Below are positions 12,196 through 23,733 of a DNA stretch of 64,000 bases, one piece after another. The position numbers and the translations under genes are program-made. Numbering within the stretch: position 1 is the first letter of the stretch; each line of letters opens with the position of its first letter. Source of the DNA: Gongronella butleri (lineage: Eukaryota; Mucoromycota; Mucoromycetes; Mucorales; Cunninghamellaceae). Below the pieces are notes generated by a model, which saw only the letters and a list, made by a program, of their open reading frames with translations, was not told where the DNA came from and ran no database searches. Location: the NCBI GenBank assembly GCA_025201375.1, contig JAIWZP010000004.1:1-64000 (forward strand), written 5' to 3'.

Positions 12196-13179
12196 GAAAA
12201 AAAGACAAAATAAAAAAAGAGAGAGAGAGAAAAGAAAGAAACAACGATAAAGCGAAATAGCGAAAAAGAAAAAAGAAAAAAATGCACAGAAACACACCAC
12301 GCGCCATTGTTAAAAAAAAAACTTTTGTCTGAGTTGGACGTTCGCTTTTCACATGCAATGTTGAAAAAAAAAAAGTAGGAGGGGGCGCATTGCACCCAAA
12401 ACAAAAAGAATTTTGGCGGGTCATGGATGTCAGCCGAGCAACAAACTGTCCAACCCAATCCATCGTGTGATTTTCCCCACCCTGCCCCATCAAAAACAAT
12501 GAAGAGCACCTTGCTTTCTTTGCATGAACACCTTGGAGTTCACAAAAAAAAAGGAGTGACAAGAAGGATCACGTCAGCTTTTTGGTACATGTCAGCCGAA
12601 ACCCAGACATCAAAAGGGTCATCCCGCTCACCCGTCAAAAGAATGGGCTTTTTTGTCAGCCGAAATCAACCCTTTTTCCTTTTTCATGCGATCACGAGCA
12701 AAACCATGGCTCCCTGTCTCGCTTGCATTCCAAATTCCCTTATCATATCGTTGTGTGATTGATTTGCGAGAACAAAGGGCGCCTTCCCCCTTTTTTCCGC
12801 CCTTTTTTTTTTTTTTTGTTATCGAATGCGCTCTCGCAGAACCTATCAATTCGACCCATTGTGACGCGTAGCCACTCGCAAAAAAAGAAAGAAAGAAAGA
12901 AAAGAAAAAAAAACGAGCCAAACGTGCATGTTTGTGTTGCGCAGCATCAAAAGGAATGGCCCTTCTTTCTGAAATACGACCCTGTGCGTGTGCGCGTTCG
13001 ATGCGCCGGACAAAATAGTCCGGCACGCGACGTGTCCGCGCATTTGATTGGCCGCCCGCCCACCCGCCCGCTTTTCAGAAAATCCAGCTCTTTTTCCCTC
13101 TTCAATCTCCACTGCGAGTGTCTTTTCTCCATCTTTTTCCCATTTGTAACCTCTTGCTACTTATACCGTCCCATTCACG
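12196..13179. promoter_or_regulatory. Divergent intergenic region OPI1-like / ARPC3
   Basis: About 1 kb between divergent starts. It contains several A/T homopolymer runs (12311-12319, 12363-12373, 12803-12817, 12893-12912) and CT-rich tracts just upstream of ARPC3 (13080-13140). A short phrase like ATGTCAGCCGAAAYC recurs near 12588, 12653 and, as GATGTCAGCCGAG, near 12425; it may be a small local repeat. No further gene is supported. Confidence 0.45.
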
Positions 13180-14076
13180 ATGCCAGTAAGTCGCTGTCCA
13201 TCCTTACACCACGCTTTTACCAGACAGAAAGCAGAAAATCATCTCAGAACGCTGCCACGGCTGCCACGTCTGCTTTGACTTGGATGACACGGACCTTTTA
13301 CACCTTTCTTGGCACATCGCCGCCCTGATGAAAAAAGCCAGGTCGCTCACCTTGACGCGTTTTTCTTTGTGTTTTAGGCATATCACTCGCAATTCAACGA
13401 GGGGGACTTCCAGGCGCTCGGCAACATGTCCTTACTACCTGTCAAAACCAAGTATCGCGGCAACGCGCCCATGGGTAAGCCAAAAAAAAAAAGTCAATGC
13501 GCCTCACGCGCGACGCAATTTGTTCATCCATTTTTGCGTGTTTGTAGCGGATCCTGCATCCGAGGACATCATTGACGAGGCCATCAGCCTGTTTCGCGCC
13601 AATTGCCTGTTCCGCAACTTTGAAATTAAGGGTGGCGGCGACCGCGTGCTCATCTACCTGATCCTTTTCATCTCCGAGTGCCTGCAAAAGCTCAACAAGA
13701 ACACGCCCCAGGGCGAAGCGTTCAAGAGCCTCAGCACACTCGCCGTCTCCAACTTTGCCATCCCCGGTGATCCCGCTTTCCCATTGAATGCCATGTACCA
13801 GGCACCCACCGATAGAAACCAGGCTGGTAAGAAAAAAAAAAAAAAAAGCTCAGCAAAAACGCGCGCGCCAAGACGCGTCCAAAAAAAACATTTGGCCACG
13901 CGTCGCTCACTTTTATTCTTTTTGTGGTGGCGCAAACAGATCAGCTGCGACAATATATCCAACAACTTCGCCAAGAGCTGGTGCTCCGCTTGGTTGAGGC
14001 GGTCTACTTGGATGGTCAGCCCAGCAAATGGTGGATGTGCTTCCAAAAGCGCAAGTTCATGAACCTGTCTCTTTAA
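13180..14076 (+). CDS. ARC18: Actin-related protein 2/3 complex subunit 3 (ARPC3/p21)
   Basis: Subunit of the Arp2/3 complex that nucleates branched actin at cortical patches. Four exons, 13180..13185, 13378..13474, 13548..13826 and 13940..14076, give 172 aa. The first coding exon is only ATGCCA (Met-Pro). Splicing it to GCATATCAC restores the conserved start MPAYHS. Further blocks are MSLLPVKTKYRG, EDIIDEAISLFRANCLFRNF, GDRVLIYLILFISECLQKL, GDPAFPLNAMY and SKWWMCFQKRKFMN, all matching ARPC3 end to end. Intron 1 (192 nt) is the longest in the gene and is partly open, but its translation is unrelated to the family. A poly(A) signal lies near 14132. Confidence 0.95.
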
Positions 14077-17000
14077 ACGGGTCTTTTTTTTTTCTCTGTT
14101 TCCCCCCCCCCCCTTGTCGTTGGCCAGTGCTCAATAAACAATGAATTTGTACGATACAATATCGACTTGATTTGTCCAGGACCTCAAGTCCTCAACACTG
14201 CTTATTAAGATTTGGCGGCAGCAGGTTTCAAAAAAAACCATTCCACATCACTTTTGTTTCAAAGCCGGCGCGTTTTTGCATGGCCCGAGGCGTCACTAGT
14301 GCGCACGTAGTCTATGAAATGCACGTGAAGTTGCTGGATTTCAAGTTCTTTACTGTAATGATATACTGTAGCAATTTCTTCGTTACGTAAAAATTTGAGG
14401 TTTGCTCTATGATAATGCAATCACCTACTGTACAAACACTGCTTACGTACTCAACGCAACGCGGAGAGATGAATCTTACATAATTAACGACGCGGAATCG
14501 CGTGGTGATGTCTAAATTGCCGGATTTCGAGCATTCACAGTATCATGTCATATACGTATGATACTGTAATCATGATATGATACAGTATGATATTTTCACT
14601 AATTCAGCACTCTGATTCCCCATTAATATTTTTGCACGGAGCGCGATGAAACTGGCTTACTGGCACCATTCAAGAGAGACGCGCTCGACGGCTCGAGCGC
14701 CAATTTCCAGCCGTTTGCACGCCTGATGAACGTTCCCTGCAAGCTTGAAAAAAATCGATCATCAAATGTTTCATTCATGTTCAAACTACTGTACTCTTCA
14801 AAAGGGCGACCTGCTGCCGCATTTTGAACTTGTCGAAAGCATCTGTTGAATGCTTGAAGCCTTGAATATCATACTGTAATGTTGAATCTCTAAATAACGA
14901 ATGAGACCGGTTTCATTGGTGGATGGCTGAATCTCGCAGAGAAAATTCACTTTCCATCAAAATCTTCTTCTTTACCGTATGTCATGGTCCGGCCCGCTCT
15001 CACCCCTGTGTCCATGATGTTGTCTTCGGCGTCGACGCGTCCGACCTTGCTGGGCGGCGACGCTCGGCACGGGCTCGGTCTGGCGAGCTGCACGACGCTC
15101 TTGTCGAGCCGCGTAGCCGCGTATGCGGCGTGGTGCGGGTGGCAGCGAGCTTGTTGGCGTGTAAGACGGGTCAGTCATGTGGTGAGGGGGAATAGCCTCT
15201 TTTATTGGTCAACACTATCTAGGGGAGAGAGTTGGGGACGAGCGATGCTGGTGTTGAGAACGGTAAAGAAAAAGAAAAGAAAAAAAAGGGAAACAGACAG
15301 GAAAGGTAAGGAAAAAAAAGAAGGGAAAAAAAAGGGGGAAACAGGGGGGAGAGCCACGGCGTTGGCGACCAACGGACGGGGGTCTGCCACCGAGGTCGCA
15401 CAACAATGCCGAGCGGAATTAGGCGGGATTGGGCGCGTCGCGTCGCGCCCCGACGCGTAAAATAAAGAAGGAAAAAAAGGAAAACAGCGATTGCGCACGA
15501 TCCAGAGGTGCCAGCGAGATGGGGAAAAGAGTGTTGAGAATCTGGCGACCTTGGGCGTGTGTTGGAGGTGGTTTGGTAATCGGGCGAGGAGAAAAGTGAG
15601 AAGAAAAAAAAAGAATTTGTCCAGATGGGATCATGACACCGTATCTGCAGCCTACTCACAGTACTGTACAGTACTATCATACTGTATGTATCGTACTGTA
15701 CCTACAACAGTACAGTATACAGTACTGTACACAACAACAGAAGACAGAACGAAGAACAACAGACGACAACAACACAGTGCGTGCACAAAAATGTGCACAT
15801 TACTGTAAAAATACGTACAGTACAGTATGATAAAAAAATAAAAATTCTAAAATGCAATCCATCACCTTAATTTGGAAGTGCCAAATCTTAAATTTTTGCA
15901 AAAAAAATCTTGCCCAAAGAAGTAGGCCATTTTTCTCAGTCGATAGCCGTTCATGCATCTCTCTTTGGGCTTTTTTCTTACGTTGGGGCGACCTGTCGTT
16001 TTGTCAGCCAATAGCAAACTGTCGGAGTTACCTGTTTGGGATGCATTGATCACGCGGAGTTCTAAATTTCCCAAATTTGGCATTTTCTGAGATTGAAATG
16101 TGTGACCCCTGAGTGACCCCTGAATTTTTAAAGCGTGGTCGTATGATATCATAGCGCGTTGGTGTTTTAATTATTAAGCTTTTTCGTTGCAAATTTTGCG
16201 TTGATTGCGATGCCGTCATTTTTGAGCGGGGCCGACCATGCAGATGGCAAGATGAATGCAAAATAGCTAGGATCATACAGAATTACAGATGCGAGGTTTT
16301 TGGCATTTTCGACATTTCGAGTTCAAAAAAAATCGGGCGGGTGGTCCGTCTTGATTCTTGAATACAGTATCATACAGGGCTATGATATCGCTTACGCCGT
16401 GGTGAGCCCGTGATGACGCAGGTTCCAAAGGCAGGGGGCGAGTATGATATCATATGCTGTAAAAAAAATTCTGGAAGCACAGCAGGACGGCAACGTCTGA
16501 AAAACGCGGGCTTCGGTGATTACCGCCGTAAAAGCTACTGTAAATGTGTACGTTTTGTGCCGTACAGTATGATACTGTATGTACGTACTGTATGATACTG
16601 TACAAAAATCCACAACGGATGAAAATGGTGTTTTCGTGCATTTTTCGGGCACCTACTGTCTTGTTACTGTAGAACTCTACCTATGATACTGTACGCGGAG
16701 CCAGTCAAAGTGTTACGTAACGGCGAATGGTGCAGCAGGAACAAAAAAAAAAAAGGAAGGTGGTGGCAAAGGGACTTGCCAAAACATCACAGGTTTTTTA
16801 TTTTTCCAAATGATCCCACTTCTTAATGCCTCTTTTTCACAAAGTGTACGCTAAACATGCTCACTGTGGCAGTCTGCTATAATATCGTACAGAATGATTA
16901 AAAGCAGAGAAATTGTGCAGTATGTGATGACATTGTCGCTTAGTGACATTTTACAGTTCTAGTGGAATCTATTGTTTAGCGGAAACAACACGCAAAATGC

Positions 17001-17862
17001 TACTGTAAAGCGTGCTTTTTTTTTTCTACGCGTTGCAGTGCTTCTCTTTTGGCGACGAAATGGTGCATGATGGTGTCGTGCGCCACGGCTGATTCTGATT
17101 GGGAGGCACAATCTGCCTTTTTTCCCTTGTTGTCTATTTTTTAAGTTGTCTGCTAGCAAAGAAGGGCCCGCGGGACCCAGTGCGGTGCAGATCAATGCAT
17201 GAAGGACGACGTGATTGGAACCCGTTTGAGCATGGACTGGCGTGATGCTGGACAATGGCACAATAGGGGAGGAAAACATGGTCCAGCTTGTTTTTGTCAC
17301 GATGATGCGCACGTGAGGTCCCGGCGCGTACCTTAAAAAAAGTAAAAAGACTGCAGGATACGTATCATGTATTAAGCGGCAGGATGACAATAGGATTTGA
17401 CAACAATCTGGCTGCTGCAAGCTGCATCATTGCATATCATAAGGGAGGGGAGCAAATGGCAACAAATTATGCCTGTGCACATGCCATCACGAGCAAATCT
17501 AGCCAAGAAACGCCGCCATCCATCCGAAACGCCAAGTGAGATCAATATTTTTTACACGCCGAATGAGGCAAAAACCAAAAAGCATGGTGTGTTGGCGCGG
17601 TCAGGTGAGTCAGAAAAAAAAAAAAAAAAAAAAGGAGGTGCATCATCATGGTCCATAGCCCGCGCTGATGTCATGATTCTCGCCGCGGCGGGCCGCTGCA
17701 TTGCAACGGAGTTTCCCGATGCCCCGCTCGCTTTTTAGGGCACATGCTGAGACTTGATCAGGTTGACGTTTCTCTCTCTTTCGCTTTTTTTTGTCCTTTT
17801 TCACTTCTTTCACTTGTTCCTTTTTTTTTTTTTAATCTTCGTTCTCTATTACACAACGCACA
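14077..17862. repeat. Repeat-rich gene-poor gap with TACAGTA-type palindromes
   Basis: About 3.8 kb without a convincing gene. From about 14370 onward it is studded with short palindromic words built from TACAGTA/TACTGTA and GATACTGTATC. The densest runs are 14538-14592, 15655-15740, 15810-15830 and 16560-16605. It also contains one copy of an interspersed repeat (15841-16485, listed separately) and a poly-purine stretch (15265-15350). A frame around 17467-17738 stays open across a possible intron, but no family is recognisable. Confidence 0.6.
15841..16485 (+). repeat. Interspersed repeat, copy 1
   Basis: The sequence from about 15853 (TGCAATCCA...CACCTTAATTTGGAAG) to about 16485 recurs in the same orientation at 53184-53770. 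Shared landmarks in order: CAGTCGAT.GCCGTTCATGC, TTACCTGTTTGGGATGCATT, GAGATTGAAATGTGTGACCC (then a CCCTGA tandem), GAGCGGGG.CGACCATGCAGA, AAAAAAATCGGGCG and TGTAAAAAAAATTCTGGA. Both copies sit next to TACAGTA clusters. No long ORF is found, so a non-autonomous element or a decayed fragment is most likely. Confidence 0.8.
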
Positions 17863-18608
17863 ATGGTTCACAAGGATACGGATGACTTGGATGGCTGGCT
17901 GGCCAATATCCAGCGCAGCTCGCTTGGCGGGATGTTTCAATCCGTGTTTGAGAGCAAACCCAAACCGCAGGCTCCCCCTTTAAAGCTTCACGACACAAGC
18001 GGCAATGATTTCGTACGCCTGTTACAAAATTCTCGTACACGACGCTATCAAAAGCAGTGGCATCAGGACGAAACCGCTACCGCAGCGCCGATTTCGCAAT
18101 CAACACCCTCCGCCGCGGCAAAAACACCCATGGCACCGTCAACACAAGCGTCTCGCGAGGTAAAAAAAAAAAAAAGAAAAACGAGGCTTGCATCGGGGGC
18201 ATCGGGCAATGACGGCTGAGGTTTTTTTTTTCGTGCACGCGTGGGCGACAAGAGTGAAAAAAAAACGGGCAGCGGGTCCATGGAAAGACGGCCACGTGCA
18301 AGCACACAGAAACTGATTGTCTTATTATCCCCTCTTAGAAATGGCAATGCACTCAGGAATGCACTTTTAGAGCCGATGGGTCCGAGGAGACGATCTATGA
18401 ACGGTATGTCGACGGCATGCCAACAGAAACGCTGCATCACATCGCCTATCCAGATGGCACCGTCAAGCGCATCCAAAAGCAAAACAAAATGGTGGCCTCG
18501 TCGTCCGTCAGCTCATCCTTGTCGTCGCTTTCCACCGATACAGAGCACTCGCAGCCCAATGGCATTTTCAAACGAGCTTGGCGCATCGTTTTTGATGAAC
18601 GAGATTGA
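17863..18608 (+). CDS. Uncharacterised 188-aa protein
   Basis: I do not recognise this family. Two exons, 17863..18159 and 18339..18608, join in phase 0 (donor GAG|GTAAAA, acceptor CTTAG|AAATGG). The N-terminal half begins MVHKDTDDLDGWLANIQR and has a Met/Phe segment GGMFQSVFESKPKPQ. The second exon has a compact block with two Cys (WQCTQECTF), then ETIYERYVDGMPTETLHH and YPDGTVKRIQ. That strand-rich pattern resembles tail segments of small mitochondrial or chaperone-cofactor proteins, but this is only an impression. A Ser-rich stretch follows and the protein ends FKRAWRIVFDERD. In-phase splicing and a pyrimidine-rich leader support a real gene. Confidence 0.7.
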
Positions 18609-18901
18609 TTTTTTTTTTGTCACACCGCCGACCCCCTTATTTTTTTTTCTCCGCGCGCGCGTGCGTGAGTGTATATTTGTATTTTTGGCAAAGCGCAATT
18701 AAAAACAAGGAGGCAGCCCGCCTTTTCCGCCTTGTTGGTATCTCTTTTTCCCTCTCTCTCTATTTTCAGCGCTAAGGATGATCAAAGGGGTCATGCTGAC
18801 ACGTCCCTCGTTTTTTTTTTTTTTTTTACGCTCCACGAAACCCCGCTGATGAGATGTGTGTCACTTTTTATTTAAAAAGCGAACGTGGAGGGGATTTTTG
18901 T

Positions 18902-21566
18902 TTATCGAGGGGGATTAAACGAGCCAGCAACCAGACAGAGGTTGCGATTGGTGAATTGAATGTCGTAAATGGGGGTGTGTTTGGTGGGGAAGGTGCCGAG
19001 GAGATCGTGGCTACAAGGGAAAAAAAAAAGCAAAGGCGTGTCAGGAGCCGGTGAGAACATTTAACCAGATAAAACGTACCTTTCTACGGTCTTTTTCTCG
19101 CCGTCGGGCCTTGAATCGTGGTTCAAGCCATTGACCTTGGGCTGATCATTGTCGCTGTCAATGTCCCAGACGCGCACCGTGTCGTCTGCGCCGCCAGAAA
19201 CCAGAACGGTACTGTCCTGGCTGAATTGCAGCGAGTAAATGGTGCTTGTGTGCCCTGTCATGGTCTTGATGCGCTTGCCCGTGGCCAAGTCCCACAGTAG
19301 AATCAGATGGTCGTCGCCGCCAGTGGCAATCCATTGACCATTGGGCGCCACAGCCAACGCCTTGATCGCGCCACGGTGGCCCGTGAACACGCGCACCGTC
19401 TTGCCCGTGGTAATGTCCCACATCCTCGCCGTTCGATCGCTCGAGCCCGTCAACAGGTACTTGCTATTGGGGTGAAAGCGCACAACCTGTTCAAAAGAGA
19501 GAGAAAAAAATAGAAAAGGCGGGGTGAATCGCTTGCTTCTCAAAGAGCGGTCTTTTTTTACGTCAACGTCAGACAGATGGCCAGCAAAGATGCGCAGAGG
19601 ATAGATTTGGTCGACGCTCCACAGGCGCGCCGTGCGGTCGTGTGATGCGGTGGCGAAATAAAACCCAAAGGGACCGAATTCAACGTCCCAAATAGGCGCA
19701 TTGTGGCCCTTGAACGCGACGAGGTTGGTGAATGTCTGCATGCTCCATAGCCGCGCCGTCTTGTCGGCTGAGCATGAAATCAGGAGCTTGTTATCGGGGC
19801 TGAAGCTGACACCAAGTACAGGGCCCGTGTGGCCCACTAGCTTTTTGAAATCGCTGCCCGTGCGCTCGCGGTGTCTATTGAGGTCCATGGCTATTATGAA
19901 TGCAACAAAAAAAGGAGGGCGCGTGAGTGAGTTTCCTTCCCCATTTCATCCAAAAAATGGTTCAATTTTACCATCATTGATATGCACAGGATTGATTGTA
20001 TTGCGGAAGCCACGCAACTTCTCGCCCTTGAGACTCCAGACCTTGATGAATGAGTCTGAGAACCCACCGGCTACCAGGGACGCGTCGCGTGTCAGACGCA
20101 GGCAATTCAGTCTAAAAAAAAAGAAAAACACGGTTTGAGCGACCATGTGACGCGACGCGGTTTTGACTCACGTGTGATAGGTATTGTGGAAGGTGAAGCA
20201 GCAGATGCTTGGCAGCGAATCGGGCCCCAAGGGTAGCCGCTTGGCCAGATCCTTGATGGCATCCACTTTGGCCTGCATGTCCGTGCCGTGACGAGGAGGG
20301 AGTGGTATATCATGCGCAGCAGGGCCATTCACGGCTTCCTCTTGTGTCACCTTTTTGAACAAATCGACAAGCGACGTGTTTGGCGGCTCGGACTTTTCAC
20401 AAGTAAACGAAAAAAAAGCAAATGTCATGAGAAACAATGCCAAAATTCATCCCAGAACAATCAATGGTTCACTCACACTGTCGCCTGGGGTCTCTGGTTG
20501 TTGGTTGGCTTCGTCCTCGTCGCGCAGCATGAGCTCGACTTGGTCGCGGAATGCCTGGTCCATCGGCATTTGACCCAATTGCACGGGTTGTCGGTTGAAT
20601 GCTTCGAGATCCTGCGATCGGTGGCCCGTGATCCCGCCCACGTCGTCCAGCTCTAATCCGCCAGCCGACTTTAGCTGCTTGCCAGGCACCACTACAAGAA
20701 AAGAACGATGAAAAAAATAAGAAAACGTCAATTTTGCCATTTTGTTTTGGGCGGCGCCGGTCATTGGCTTTTTACCTTGGATGTTGATGTACTGGTTGAC
20801 GATCCGTAGCAACCGCATGAAGCGATTATCCTGGAGGTAATTGAGGAAAAGCTCAAAGGGAACGCCGGACATGTGCAAATTGTATTTGTTGTTGCGGTAG
20901 ATCTGGGCCAATTCGTTCTCGCGTACGTGTTGCGGCTCCTTGATGGCCTGTAGACGCATCAGATCAGGCGTGTGCAGCTCGATGTGGTCGCTCTTGTACG
21001 TGTTCAATAGGTGATGTGCTGAAAAAGAAAAGAAAAAATCGCGTAAGACTCCAATTGCGCACGCGCACGTGCGTCAAGTCCTCAATACCTTGTTCCTGTT
21101 GCCGCTTGGCGACCAGATCAAGGTACGCGTGCACAAATATGGGGAATAGAACGGAGCGTAGCTCGGGCTTTTTGCGAAAAAAAAGAAAAAAAAGTGAGTG
21201 ACACATGCCACTGAGGCGCAATGGCGCGCGTGTGTCCATCGTACCTTGTACCAGTCGAGCGAGTTCTCTATCCAGTCGCGCAGATTCTGGTAGCTGATAT
21301 CGTAGGTGACCGGATCGTCGTCTTGCTCGGCCGGCAAACGCGCTAAAACAAGCTGTGAGTGCACTGACACGAGGTGTTTTCGCGTTTTTTTCTTTCTTCT
21401 TACCTTGCGCATCGCTCACGCCTTGCATCTCTTGCTGCAGCATGGCCTCGGTATTCGTAAAGCCGCGACTCCTAAGAAATTGGAGGGCCTGTTCAAGGTC
21501 CAAGGACGAGGGACCATTGCCAACGGCTCCGGAGGCCGCAACAGACGGTGACGACGAGTTGTTCAT
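18902..21566 (-). CDS. TAF5: Transcription initiation factor TFIID/SAGA subunit TAF5
   Basis: WD40-repeat subunit shared by TFIID and SAGA. Ten exons join in phase: 21566..21404, 21342..21245, 21167..21089, 21018..20776, 20691..20477, 20392..20172, 20111..19972, 19890..19562, 19486..19080, 19010..18902 (667 aa). The N-terminus has a LisH-like helix pair (LEQALQFLRSRGFTNTEAML). The TAF5 NTD2 follows (NLRDWIENSLDWYK, ELRSVLFPIFVHAYLDLV, FMRLLRIVNQYINIQG). Six to seven WD40 repeats run from about residue 375 (VGHTGPVLGVSF, KGHNAPIWDVEF, TGHRGAIKALAV, TGHTSTIYSLQF). The last exon gives TFPTKHTPIYDIQFTNRNLC, the conserved TAF5 tail, and fixes the stop at 18902. It is divergent from RPL28. Confidence 0.95.
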
Positions 21567-21792
21567 AAAACCTGAGGGGTCGAGGGGGGTGGGGTGGTGA
21601 CAAAAGGACAAGAAAAGAAAGGAAGGGAACAAAAAAAAAAAAAAAAAGAGGGGATGCACGCACAACATCCTTGTTTTTACCATGAGAGATGGAAATTGAG
21701 GCTCCGATGCAGGGACGTCGCCTCCAAAAAAGGCATTGGCCGTTTGCCATCGGTTTCTTGTTCTCTTCTTTCTCTTTTTCATAGTTTCGATC
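21567..21792. promoter_or_regulatory. Bidirectional promoter TAF5 / RPL28
   Basis: Only 226 bp separate the two divergent start codons. The + strand carries a 16-A run near 21630-21647, then a pyrimidine-rich block (about 21765-21785) immediately before the RPL28 ATG, as often found at ribosomal-protein gene starts. Confidence 0.55.
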
Positions 21793-22533
21793 ATGGTAAG
21801 CAACGGGCAACATGACGAAAAAAAAAAAAAAAACGAAGCGATTGCACGAATTGTCCTCTCTAAGATGAGATGGACTGCATGCGCGATACAATTGGATCGC
21901 CCGATGCGACGGATGGATGGATGGATTGATCCCCTTTTTTTATTTGCCTTCAGCCTACGAGACTCCATCACAACCGCAAGAAGCGTGGCCACGTGTCTGC
22001 CGGTCACGGTCGTGTCGGCAAGCACCGTAAGCATCCGGGTGGTCGCGGTCTTGCTGGTGGTCAGCACCATCACCGTATCAACATGGACAAGTACCATCCT
22101 GGTTACTTTGGTAAGGTCGGTATGCGCCACTTCCACTTGAAGCGCAATGCCGTCTGGCGCCCCGTCATCAACTTGGACCAGATCTGGACCTTGGCTGGTG
22201 AGGGTGTCCGTGAGCAATACAAGAACGCTGACAAGGTCCCCGTCGTCGATGCCGTCCAAAACGTAAGCAATGACCTTTTTTTCGCGCCAATTCCTTGATC
22301 TCACGCTTCTTTTTTTTTTTTTTTTTTTTTGCTTTTTTAGGGCTACGGCAAGGTCTTGGCCAAGGGCAACGTGTCCCAACCCGTCATTGTCCGCACTCGC
22401 CACGTCTCGCGTCTCGCTGAGCAAAAGATCAAGGCTGCCGGTGGTGGTAAGAAAGAAAAAAACCGAAAAAAAACCAACGAATTCATGCTAAACCGCGCTT
22501 TTTCTTATTCTAGTTGTCGAATTGATTGCTTAA
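21793..22533 (+). CDS. RPL28: 60S ribosomal protein L28 (uL15/L27a)
   Basis: Large-subunit ribosomal protein uL15. Four coding exons, 21793..21795, 21954..22262, 22341..22446 and 22514..22533, give 145 aa. The first coding exon is the ATG alone, followed by a 158-nt intron. Splicing gives [16 protein letters not shown] and then the invariant core [31 protein letters not shown] and, in exon 3, [20 protein letters not shown]. The last exon supplies only VVELIA. Gln38, the position whose change gives cycloheximide resistance in yeast Rpl28, is Gln here. Poly(A)-like AATAAATAAA lies near 22593. Confidence 0.97.
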
Positions 22534-22861
22534 ATGCGAATTGTAAATTGCTTTCATCCATCCCATTGTCATCCTATCCTCTTTGTATAGAAAAAATAAA
22601 TAAAAAAGAGCCCACTCTTTGCTTTACCCCCCTTCCATTTTGTCAACGCGTTGATTTTGTACGAATGTTTTTGTGGCCGAAAGGCGACGGGCCACGTTTT
22701 TTATTTTCTTTTGCGTGCGGGCGGGCTGGGAAATTTTGTATTTCTTGGTGGGTGCTGTTTCGGGAACACGTCGACCCTTTTTTCTTCTTGTTTCTTTCTT
22801 TTCACCCCCCCCCTTTTTTTATCTTTTACGCGCGACCTTTGCACGCCTGAACCCAAGGGAG
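22534..22861. other. Gap between RPL28 and SEC24
   Basis: 3' UTR of RPL28 with its AATAAA region, then a T/C-rich leader (22780-22830) directly before the SEC24 start. Nothing else is seen. Confidence 0.4.
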
Positions 22862-23690
22862 ATGAGCAACGCAAACAGGCCACCGGCACCGATGACGCCG
22901 CCCTCTTACTATCATCAGCAACAACAGCCCGTGCGCCCTGCTCTTTCACCGCGTCCACCCCTTGCCCAGCAACGTATGCCCTTTTTTTTTCTCGTTTTTC
23001 CCCATTTTTTCTTTTTTTTTTTTTGAAGCTGATCGCGTTTTCTTTCTCTTTTTTAGAGCAAGCACACCCGGGGATGCCTTTAGCGCCGCCACCGGCACCT
23101 CAGGCGCGTCTTTCGCCCCAACCCTATGGAATGCCGCCTCAACAGCAAAGGTCGCCCTTGCAGCCGCCTCAACAGCGCCCGCCGCCATCCATGATGATGC
23201 AACAGCAGCGCCCACCGGCATTGCAGCCCACGCCGCCACCACCCAATGGCCTTGTGCCGCAGATGAACGCCATGTCATTGCATTCGCCGCAGACAAATCA
23301 TCAAAACGCGCCTCAGCAGTATCAACAGGCGCCTCAACAGCCAATGGCACCCATTCAGCAGCAACAGCAACCGCATCAACAACCGCATCAGCAGCCGCCA
23401 ATGCCCGCGCAACAGCCACCAGTGCCTCCTCAGCAGCAATCAATGGCGCCAATTCAGCAACAATCGATGGCTCCCATCCACCAACAGTCCATGGCCCCCA
23501 TCCACCAGCACCAACAGCAGCCCATGGCTCCAATTCAACAAACAGGGGCGCCGGGGCAGCAGCACCCAATGGCCCCTGCGCAGCAACAGTCTCATCCTCA
23601 ACACGCCATGCCGCCACCCCAGCCGCAACAACAGCATTTGCCCCCTGCACCGCCAGTCATCCAGCCAATGCGCCCACCAATGCCTCAGCA

Positions 23691-23733
<43 letters not shown>

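Noticed and set aside
13186..13377. Open stretch in ARPC3 intron 1 as an alternative exon
   Set aside because: It ends in a stop in the relevant frame and its translation does not resemble ARPC3. Skipping it restores the conserved MPAYHS start.
15655..15740. CRISPR-like array of TACAGTA words
   Set aside because: The words are short palindromes with irregular spacing and no unique spacers of constant length. The genome is eukaryotic.
17397..17738. Possible small gene (113 aa, or two exons split by GTGAGT at 17605)
   Set aside because: The frame stays open and a splice pair exists, but there is no recognisable family and it sits in a repeat-rich gap. Not enough support to call.
20964..22424. 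486-aa minus-strand frame spanning TAF5 start and RPL28
   Set aside because: It is a read-through of introns and the promoter. The real TAF5 exons use several frames with canonical splice sites.
22946..23650. 234-aa Ala/Val-rich minus-strand frame
   Set aside because: Antisense of the CAG/CCG-rich Sec24 N-terminal exon; low-complexity shadow.
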